A stretch of DNA of 7,565 bases from Candidatus Hydrothermarchaeota archaeon (GTDB lineage Archaea; Hydrothermarchaeota; Hydrothermarchaeia; Hydrothermarchaeales; WAQR01), in contig WAQR01000225.1 in the NCBI GenBank assembly GCA_015520145.1, forward strand, positions 1-7,565. The letters run 5' to 3'. Positions 1-4,853 of the stretch are shown in pieces. The notes below the pieces were generated by a model that did not search any database, had not been told where the DNA came from, and was given only the letters and a program-made list of their open reading frames with translations. Numbering within the stretch: position 1 is the stretch's first letter; each line of letters begins with the position of its first letter. Both the position numbers and the translations under genes were made by a program.

Positions 1-76
1 CGTCACCATCTTCTATCTCTGTGTCCTCTGCTCTTCTAAGCACTTTTGCAAATTTCTTTAATATATTATCTATCAT
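1..76 (-). CDS. 5' end of an unidentified gene, cut by the window edge
   Basis: An ATG at 76-74 opens a frame that stays open to the left edge (25 codons plus one base). It begins MIDNILKKFAKVLRRAED and continues with an acidic stretch. Several in-frame stops lie just upstream, so the gene cannot begin much earlier. It follows the 146-700 gene by 69 bases on the same strand, so it is probably the next gene of the archaellum block, where further accessory genes such as flaD/E, F or G would be expected. No clear Shine-Dalgarno site precedes the ATG, and a GTG at codon 12 is an alternative start. Too little is visible to name it, and a chance open frame of this length is possible. Confidence 0.4.
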   Translation of the reverse strand, partial: MIDNILKKFAKVLRRAEDTEIEDGD

Positions 77-145
77 CGTGATACGGTGTGATTGCTATTA
101 TCAACTCTCATCGACTCAGCTAACTAATAGCTAAGAATATATATC

Positions 146-700
146 TCAACTACTCGGTGTCCCTACAATAGCCTCCTCTTCAATTCCTGGCGGCTGCTCG
201 GCAGCAGTAGCGGTATCATCGGTGTCTCCGACTTCTCCGACTTCTTCGACTTCTCCGACTTCTTCGACTTCTCCGACTTCTCCCTCATCCTCTCCTGAGT
301 GTCCTCCCTCTGATTCTCCTGCCAGGGCCTCGTTGATTATAGACTCGATATTGATATCAGGGACAGCCAGGATCCTCAAATCCAGGAGTATATCGTCCAC
401 ACCTCCCTTTAGTGCATGTATCTCTTTTTTCAGTGCGGATAGTTCCTCCTTTATCTCTGCGATGTCCTTTACAGCCTCAATCGAACTATCTAACTTTTCC
501 TGCCGCATACGGTACATGTCTGTAATTTTACAAACAATCCTGTCAACCTGATTATCAGTAACTCTCCTGCCGCTGAGATTTCTTTTGAGGTCCTCGATTA
601 GAAATGAAGGGATCTTGCCCTTGACTTCGTTTAACCTCTCCTCAATATCCTCTTTTGACATATAAACCTGAACATCTACATTGTCTTCCATTTCTTCCAT
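146..700 (-). CDS. Coiled-coil protein with acidic repeat tail, probable archaellum accessory protein (FlaC/ArlC-like)
   Basis: 184 residues, soluble, with no signal peptide or membrane segment. Residues 15-60 form a charged helical region ending in SGRRVTDNQVDRIV. Residues 66-110 have heptad-like spacing (AEIKEELSALKKEIHALKGG) typical of a coiled coil, as in the FlaC/FlaD/FlaE accessory proteins, which form the cytoplasmic ring around the archaellum motor and link it to chemotaxis input. Residues 137-160 are an acidic repeat of GEV/EEV triplets encoded by a 9-bp tandem repeat; the tail (161-184) is Thr/Ala/Pro-rich. The start is supported by GGAGG nine bases before the ATG at 700. The gene lies downstream of and in the same direction as archaellin, the classical position of flaC. 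That the gene is real is nearly certain; the FlaC assignment rests on context and coiled-coil character, as I cannot align it. A TATA-like CTTATATTCG (724-733, read on the minus strand) lies too close for a conventional leader, so expression may depend on read-through. Confidence 0.55.
   Translation of the reverse strand: MEEMEDNVDVQVYMSKEDIEERLNEVKGKIPSFLIEDLKRNLSGRRVTDNQVDRIVCKITDMYRMRQEKLDSSIEAVKDIAEIKEELSALKKEIHALKGGVDDILLDLRILAVPDINIESIINEALAGESEGGHSGEDEGEVGEVEEVGEVEEVGEVGDTDDTATAAEQPPGIEEEAIVGTPSS
225..278. repeat. 9-bp tandem repeat, six units, inside the coding region
   Basis: Six consecutive 9-bp units read TCTCCGACT (four) or TCTTCGACT (two, third and fifth). On the coding (minus) strand they give the Glu-Val-Gly and Glu-Val-Glu triplets of the acidic tail. 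The last units alternate, which makes an 18-bp higher-order repeat. Each unit adds exactly three codons, so gain or loss by replication slippage would keep the frame and change only the tail length. Confidence 0.95.
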
Positions 701-742
701 GATGGTCTTCCTCCTGTAACCAACTTATATTCGATATGCAGG

Positions 743-798
743 AAAAATAATAAAAAACGGACCCGGTAACGTGTGGGGTCATTCTTATTACCGGGCCC
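743..798 (-). terminator. Hairpin plus U-rich tract downstream of archaellin
   Basis: Arms 788-798 (TTACCGGGCCC) and 759-769 (GGACCCGGTAA) enclose an 18-base loop. Read as minus-strand RNA, all 11 positions pair (ten Watson-Crick, one G-U); as plus-strand RNA one position is an A-C mismatch. On the minus strand the stem is followed by a T-rich tract (from 757 to 743: six T, then ATTA, then more T). GC-rich stem, oligo-U tail and strand preference fit a terminator of the archaellin transcript about 150 bases after its stop codon. It lies before the 146-700 gene, so it would reduce, not necessarily stop, read-through. The plus side also has a T-rich flank (799-806), so some bidirectional activity is possible, though no gene reads into it. 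Confidence 0.65.
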
Positions 799-840
799 TT
801 TTCTTTGGGTCTTTCTTCCTAGGTTGGAGGGTCATTTTTT

Positions 841-893
841 ATGATATCAAAAGGCGGAGAACGGCGGTTCCCTCCCCCGCCCTTTGGTATCAT
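841..893. repeat. Long near-perfect inverted repeat (structured 3' UTR element of archaellin)
   Basis: The 17-base arms 841-857 (ATGATATCAAAAGGCGG) and 877-893 (CCGCCCTTTGGTATCAT) pair at 16 of 17 positions counting one G-T wobble. Inside the 19-base loop, GAAC (859-862) and GTTC (867-870) can extend the stem past bulges. It begins 56 bases beyond the archaellin stop codon and would form a strong hairpin in that mRNA. It lacks a T-tract on the minus-strand exit side, so it is less terminator-like than the 759-798 hairpin. It may protect the mRNA 3' end, assist termination, or be an unrelated palindromic repeat element. Together with the terminator it accounts for most of the 701-948 gap, in which I see no gene. 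Confidence 0.7.
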
Positions 894-948
894 CGTGTGT
901 GTTTTTGCATGTGCTTTTTGCTGTGCTACGTGCGCTCTGCGTGCTGCA

Positions 949-1659
949 TCACTGTAGTTCCACTGTGTTTGTCGTGTACGACGGCGGTGTTGTGAACTCT
1001 ATAACACCTGGAGATCCGAATTCAGGTTTTACATACCCGAGGACTTTTGTCCTTTCAGGTATCCCTGAATCAGCCGACCCAGTTCCAAATGTCGTGGCGG
1101 TGTCCACTGTCAAAATCACTTTGTCTCCCTTGTTTATTGACGGATAGTCCCAGGTCACAGAACCATCCTCGTCCTGCAGCACGATGATTCCGAAATCTGT
1201 CGCACTGCTTAACTGTGTCCAGGCGGCCAGGGAACTATTGTCGAAGATATTTGAATATCCTGTAGCAGTGTCAACGAATGCTGAAACTGATGCGTTTGCC
1301 CCTTTCTTGTACTGTAGGGCAACCTGTACGGTCTCGTTGCTCAGTTCCAGGGTCACTGTGTTCAGGTCAATCTCTGCACCTCCCGCATTTGGCGAGAGAT
1401 ATATAGCCATCCTATCTACAGTTCCATGGGCGTTGGTAACGTATCCCATGACACTTTCTACCTCTACCCCGCTTGCTACCTCCGAGGTTGTTGACTTGCC
1501 GGTCGCCAGTGCCTTTTGCTGGAGATATCCTGAGGTCTGTATGAGAACCGCTGCGGCGACTGCCGCCACAAGCACCATCGCAATAAACACTATCAATGTC
1601 CCGATACCGATGGCACCTCGTTTATCTCCTATAAATCTCGTCAAATAGGTCTTTACCAT
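949..1659 (-). CDS. flaB: Archaellin (archaeal flagellin), major filament subunit
   Basis: 236 residues, normal for an archaellin. The N-terminus is a class III signal peptide: a short basic leader (residues 1-15 ending DKRG) and then the hallmark AIGIGTLIVFIAMVLVAAVA, an unbroken hydrophobic helix to about residue 40. The prearchaellin peptidase (FlaK/PibD type) should cut after Gly15, leaving about 221 residues; the helix then packs into the filament core after export by the FlaI/FlaJ system. The rest is a Ser/Thr/Asn-rich, beta-strand outer domain with three N-glycosylation sequons (Asn108, Asn122, Asn141), as is usual for surface-exposed archaellins, and it has no cysteine. The ATG at 1659 has a strong Shine-Dalgarno site (GGGGAGTGAT just upstream) and a TATA box about 65 bases upstream. 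Only one archaellin copy is visible here, whereas many euryarchaea carry two or more in tandem. Confidence 0.96.
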   Translation of the reverse strand: MVKTYLTRFIGDKRGAIGIGTLIVFIAMVLVAAVAAAVLIQTSGYLQQKALATGKSTTSEVASGVEVESVMGYVTNAHGTVDRMAIYLSPNAGGAEIDLNTVTLELSNETVQVALQYKKGANASVSAFVDTATGYSNIFDNSSLAAWTQLSSATDFGIIVLQDEDGSVTWDYPSINKGDKVILTVDTATTFGTGSADSGIPERTKVLGYVKPEFGSPGVIEFTTPPSYTTNTVELQ

Positions 1660-1664
1660 TATAT

Positions 1665-1675
1665 ATCACTCCCCT
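1665..1675 (-). promoter_or_regulatory. Ribosome binding site of archaellin
   Basis: On the minus strand the bases before the ATG read AAGGGGAGTGATATATA. The GGGGAGTGAT core closely matches the complement of the archaeal 16S rRNA 3' end and sits at a suitable distance, which fixes the archaellin start and agrees with high expression. Confidence 0.75.
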
Positions 1676-1719
1676 TGGTACTATTTTCTATTTTATTTTA
1701 GATAAAAAATTGTTTTATG

Positions 1720-1728
1720 TTTTATAAG
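1720..1728 (-). promoter_or_regulatory. Predicted TATA box of the archaellin promoter
   Basis: The minus strand reads CTTATAAAA with purine-rich sequence (ACAAAAAACAG) just upstream that could act as a BRE. A start of transcription about 26 bases downstream, near 1698, would leave a leader of roughly 40 bases carrying the strong ribosome binding site. The 1660-1855 gap is the divergent control region shared with the plus-strand surface-protein gene and is very AT-rich. Confidence 0.5.
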
Positions 1729-1802
1729 TCTGTTTTTTGTACGTATTTTGTCATATACTTGTGTAGGTAACCAGAAAACCTAAGTAATTACATAAATAAG
1801 CT

Positions 1803-1811
1803 AATATATAC
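1803..1811 (+). promoter_or_regulatory. Predicted TATA box for the surface-protein operon
   Basis: TAATATATAC lies in an AT-rich stretch about 45-50 bases before the ATG at 1856. Transcription would start near 1833 and give a short leader containing AGAGG (1842-1846), nine bases before the ATG. Nearby AT-rich alternatives exist, so the exact box is uncertain. Confidence 0.45.
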
Positions 1812-1855
1812 TTAAATATGCTGAAAAAGGGGAAAGAATCAAGAGGCAATATCTA

Positions 1856-4111
1856 ATGAAAATTGTAGCTATATCAGTCTTATTAGTCTTTATCCTGGTA
1901 TTCCTATTCTCATTTAACAGTGTGTCTGCTGCTGAGGAGGGGTTTGCCTACAAATGGAGCTATGAACTTGAAAAAGATGCGAGTTCGATATCTGCGGCAG
2001 ACTTTGACAGGGACAGGATCATGGGTGATATGCTGGTAGGCTCGCTTGACAATAATGTGTATGCCTTTGATACAAATGGTACTCTGCTGGGATACTATGT
2101 GACCAGGAGCAGTGTAATGTCTGTTTCAGCGTTTTCACACGGCGGGGATAACAGGATGAATGACGGTGTTGCCGGGTCGCTGGATAACAAAGTCTATGCA
2201 TTCTGGAGACCGTATGGAAGGCAGTACTTTTATACAGACCCGGACAACCCCGATACCCCAAAAGGTCTGTGGTGGAGTTATGATGCAGGAGATAATATCT
2301 ACTCTGTAGCATCTGTCGACCTTGATGGGACAGGACAGCGAGACAGTATAGTGGTGGGGACTGGCAGCTATTATTCCACAAGTCCCGGGAAGGTTATTGC
2401 ATTAAACGGGACAGGCAGCCTGTTGTGGAGCATATCAACGTCCTCAGCAGTAAATGTAATAACTTCAGCAGACCTGGACAGCGATACGAAGTTGACCCAT
2501 GTTGTGGTAGGTTATGGGAATACCCTTATTGTCATGGATTCAAATGGTAAAACTATCTGGACGCGCGGGTTTTCCGGTGAGGTCACAGCCGCATCTCCCG
2601 CCGACTTTGATAGAGACGAGGAACTGGACGATGTGATTGTCGGGGCTGGGAATAAGGTTTATGCCCTAAGTTCCAAAAACCGCATCCTCTGGACACAGGA
2701 ATTCAATGCCACTATCATCTCTATCTATCCGATAGACCTTGATAAGGACAGGATATATGACTACTACCAGGTCGCCAGCGGGAGGACGGTATATGCTGTC
2801 AATAACGGTGAGGAGCACCAGATACTCTGGGAGTATGATACCGGACACAATATAACCAGCCTGACCGCCATTGATATGGAAAAGGACGGTGTGCCTGACG
2901 ACATCGCATTTGTCTCAGGGAATATGGTATACGCATATACACATGAAATTCTAAAGATGCCGAATATCACAGCAAAAAAGATATTATCCAGCAGGGCGGT
3001 CAATGCAGGCGAAGAATTTGGGATAGAGCTTGTAATAAATAACAGCGGGGATGCAAACGCATCTGATATAATTATATCTGACAGTATCCCTGATAATTTC
3101 ACGGTTGTGAGCGGGAATCTGAGCTGGGGGCTGGATTCACTTTCTCCAGGCGACACTTTTAGGATGTCGTACATCGTAAGAGCTGAAGCTGCTGGAAACT
3201 ATACCCTGCCTGAGGCTACAGGCGAGTACATTGACCCGTACTATCCACACAGCGCAACACATCGGTTTAGAAGCAGCAGTATCTCTGTCAACGTCTCTCC
3301 TGACGTATCTCTGTCTTTTGTGGAGGTAAAGCTGACTCCGCCAAAGATTGTATTCCTTACAAGCGGGCCAGAAGAGGTTGGGGAAGGGGAAAATTTCACT
3401 ATCAACTTTACAATAATAAACGAGGGAGGATCGGGTACGAATGTGACTTTTAATGCCCAGTTCCCTGAAGATTTTGTCCCTGTAGATGTCACTGTAGATG
3501 GTGCTGGTGCACAGGGATATAGACAGGGATATGGGAATGAGAGTAAGAATGGGAGTAGGAATGAGGGCGGTAATGGGAGTAAGAATGATTATGGGAGTGA
3601 GAATCGGGATAATGGTACTGTCGTCTGGCAGGGCGAGGTTGGGGCAAATGAATCGAAGGTTATCAGGTACACGTTAAATCCTCAATGGAAGATATTAAGG
3701 CTTAAAAACAAACAGTACAATATCTCAAATTTCAATGTAACTTACACTGCAAGAGGAGAAACTGTCCATCTAAACCCTGACCAGGTAGGATTGACCTTGA
3801 CGGTGAGCTTAAAGAAGAGGATATCTGTGCTGCTGGCGGTTCTTATGTCTGCGGCAGCTGCTTTTTTTGCTGTCTCCAGAACCAGGAAGGGTGGAAGAAG
3901 TGCGACGGGAAAGAGGGCCGGGAAAGGGCGTGGGAGGGCTGGAAAGTCAAAGAGCGGAGAGGCAATCGAAAGAGATATCCTCAGGCTGTATCTGGAACAT
4001 AAAAAGAGAGGCAAAAAACTCACGTATTCTATAATTAAAAAGAGACTTAAAGCAGATAAGGGAGATATCCAGAGAGCTGTCAACCGGCTTAAAGCGGAGG
4101 GGAAGATGTGA
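1856..4111 (+). CDS. Membrane-anchored surface protein: seven-repeat beta-propeller, two DUF11/CARDB-like domains, cytoplasmic HTH-like tail
   Basis: 751 residues. A signal peptide (1-25, cleavage near VSA-AEE) precedes seven propeller repeats at about 42-82, 86-145, 148-192, 198-237, 241-282, 285-328 and 331-363. Their pattern is a hydrophobic strand, an acidic D-x-D-x-D-like loop (DFDRDR, DLDSDT, DFDRDE, DLDKDR), a VVGxGNxVYA strand and a LW-containing strand. The acidic loops suggest calcium binding, as in FG-GAP/VCBS repeats. The seventh repeat lacks its last LW strand, while an orphan YKWSYELE sits at 32-39, so the N-terminus probably closes the propeller. Two beta-sandwich domains of the DUF11/CARDB kind follow (about 370-478 and 497-648), the second interrupted by an Asn/Gly/Ser-rich linker with N-glycosylation sequons. 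A transmembrane helix (655-674) leads to a highly basic segment (675-699) and a helical end (701-751) resembling the helix-turn-helix half of a winged helix. The architecture and topology are well supported; ligand and function are unknown. It is the first gene of a two-gene operon, divergent from archaellin. Confidence 0.8.
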   Translation: MKIVAISVLLVFILVFLFSFNSVSAAEEGFAYKWSYELEKDASSISAADFDRDRIMGDMLVGSLDNNVYAFDTNGTLLGYYVTRSSVMSVSAFSHGGDNRMNDGVAGSLDNKVYAFWRPYGRQYFYTDPDNPDTPKGLWWSYDAGDNIYSVASVDLDGTGQRDSIVVGTGSYYSTSPGKVIALNGTGSLLWSISTSSAVNVITSADLDSDTKLTHVVVGYGNTLIVMDSNGKTIWTRGFSGEVTAASPADFDRDEELDDVIVGAGNKVYALSSKNRILWTQEFNATIISIYPIDLDKDRIYDYYQVASGRTVYAVNNGEEHQILWEYDTGHNITSLTAIDMEKDGVPDDIAFVSGNMVYAYTHEILKMPNITAKKILSSRAVNAGEEFGIELVINNSGDANASDIIISDSIPDNFTVVSGNLSWGLDSLSPGDTFRMSYIVRAEAAGNYTLPEATGEYIDPYYPHSATHRFRSSSISVNVSPDVSLSFVEVKLTPPKIVFLTSGPEEVGEGENFTINFTIINEGGSGTNVTFNAQFPEDFVPVDVTVDGAGAQGYRQGYGNESKNGSRNEGGNGSKNDYGSENRDNGTVVWQGEVGANESKVIRYTLNPQWKILRLKNKQYNISNFNVTYTARGETVHLNPDQVGLTLTVSLKKRISVLLAVLMSAAAAFFAVSRTRKGGRSATGKRAGKGRGRAGKSKSGEAIERDILRLYLEHKKRGKKLTYSIIKKRLKADKGDIQRAVNRLKAEGKM
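3511..3612. repeat. Degenerate short tandem repeats encoding the Asn/Gly/Ser linker
   Basis: ACAGGGATAT occurs twice (3511-3520 and 3523-3532), giving a 12-bp period. It is followed by imperfect copies of GGGAGTAAGAATG-like units up to about 3612 (for example GGGAGTAGGAATG, GGGAGTAAGAATG, GGGAGTGAGAATC). The encoded residues (about 552-587) are almost all Gly, Asn, Ser, Arg, Glu and Lys and include four N-x-S/T sequons at Asn561, Asn565, Asn573 and Asn586. The low-complexity DNA appears to have expanded inside the second sandwich domain. Confidence 0.8.
4096..4102 (+). promoter_or_regulatory. Ribosome binding site inside the upstream gene, setting a GTG start
   Basis: GGAGGGG within the last codons of the surface-protein gene lies five bases before the GTG at 4108. 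The GTG overlaps the upstream stop codon in the four bases GTGA, the classic arrangement for translational coupling. The site supports this GTG as the start of the membrane-protein gene. Confidence 0.7.
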
Positions 4112-4734
4112 GGTCAAATATCTTCCCTTCAAGAGAGCTGCTAAAAGAAGGTGCGTATTATCTGCTGTCAGGGATAGTTATCGGCTATATCGTTCAGAAC
4201 ATCCTGCATATAACACCCCTTACTCCACCGGTTACAGCAACCCCTGTACTGCCGCAGATTGCACTGAAAAAGGTCGGGTTCTTTGAGAGCCTTGGCATGA
4301 CGATGACCATGTCGATATTTTTTGCAAATCTTGTTTCGTCTGCTGTAATAATCACCTATCCTGAGATTGCTATCAGGTATACCAGGGGCAGGGATATCGA
4401 CCTGCATGCAAGGACATTTCCAAGGGTTATCATCTTTTCTATCGGGTTTTTGAGTATCGGGTTACAGCTCCCCCTGCTGACAGACGTGGTATTGCTTCTG
4501 TTCTTTTTGTTCTATCTCATACCACATGCAGGCCTGGAACTGTTTGCCATTATTCTTGCGTTTTCCGTGCCGCGGGAATACCATCAAAATCCAGGCAGAC
4601 CGTTTCCTGCTGGCAGGGTCATGGTTATCCTGGTTCTGTTGATGGCAGCAGCAGTTATTGAGACCAATGTATCTCTTCAAGTTGCATTGTATTTTATATC
4701 TCTAGTTGACAACTTTTTCTCGAAGCCATATTAA
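4108..4734 (+). CDS. Polytopic membrane protein, SpoIIM/DUF95-like
   Basis: 208 residues with about five or six membrane segments (roughly 16-34, 66-84, 105-137 as one or two, 141-153, 169-187 and 189-202). A Pro/Thr-rich loop (36-50, LTPPVTATPVLP) follows the first helix. Two spots resemble the stage II sporulation protein M family: PHAGLELFAIILA (139-151), matching that family's PHG-x-LE-x-PA-x-x-x-A signature, and LLMAAAVIETNVS (177-189), matching its LL-x-AA-x-IEA-x-x-T end. His140, Glu144 and Glu185 are the polar residues expected there. In non-sporulating microbes this family has no settled biochemical role; in archaea its members are mostly annotated only by similarity. The GTG start overlaps the upstream stop by four bases, so it is almost certainly co-translated with the beta-propeller protein and may act with it at the membrane. 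The family call is tentative and from memory of the motif. Confidence 0.6.
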   Translation: MRSNIFPSRELLKEGAYYLLSGIVIGYIVQNILHITPLTPPVTATPVLPQIALKKVGFFESLGMTMTMSIFFANLVSSAVIITYPEIAIRYTRGRDIDLHARTFPRVIIFSIGFLSIGLQLPLLTDVVLLLFFLFYLIPHAGLELFAIILAFSVPREYHQNPGRPFPAGRVMVILVLLMAAAVIETNVSLQVALYFISLVDNFFSKPY

Positions 4735-4742
4735 GCCATATT
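4723..4742. repeat. 10-bp perfect tandem duplication over the stop codon
   Basis: AAGCCATATT occurs twice without a gap, and the stop codon TAA (4732-4734) spans their junction. It looks like a recent small duplication at the end of the membrane-protein gene; it does not alter the coding part upstream. Confidence 0.85.
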
Positions 4743-4768
4743 TTCAGTTCTCCCGTGGTCTTGGACAA

Positions 4769-4803
4769 CGATAATATAACCACCAATAAATTTATTATTA
4801 TCG
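4769..4803. terminator. AT-rich inverted repeat between convergent genes
   Basis: CGATAATA (4769-4776) pairs perfectly with TATTATCG (4796-4803) across a 19-base loop, and the loop region holds the self-complementary AATAAATTTATT (4785-4796). It lies in the 119-base gap between the converging membrane-protein and kinase genes, where both transcripts must end. The stem is weak and lacks a clear T-tract, so a terminator role is only a suggestion. Confidence 0.35.
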
Positions 4804-4853
4804 ACGTTCAAAGTAGTAGGAGTACCGGCAGTAGATTTAACTGGACAGTTCTT

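Noticed and set aside
225..278. CRISPR-like array.
   Set aside because: Units are 9 bp, contiguous, without spacers, and lie in a coding frame.
222..551. Plus-strand open frame coding a Ser/Thr/Pro repeat protein.
   Set aside because: It is the antisense of the acidic-repeat gene; its low-complexity composition is a by-product of the 9-bp repeat, and it has no ribosome site.
701..948. tRNA or other known structured RNA gene in the hairpin-rich gap.
   Set aside because: No cloverleaf, T-loop or box C/D-type signature was seen; only the two simple hairpins.
1184..1648. Plus-strand open frame of 154 codons.
   Set aside because: Antisense to archaellin, whose identity is certain; no domain or ribosome site seen.
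3900..3950. AT-hook motif in the basic stretch after the membrane helix (GKGRGRAGK).
   Set aside because: The AT-hook core needs Arg-Gly-Arg-Pro; here Ala replaces Pro, and basic residues after a membrane helix are expected from the positive-inside rule.
4081..4130. Frameshift splitting one longer gene at the 4108-4111 overlap, which would explain the missing wing of the HTH-like tail.
   Set aside because: The downstream frame begins directly with a new membrane protein and shows no wing-like sequence; a coupled GTGA overlap with its own ribosome site explains the junction.
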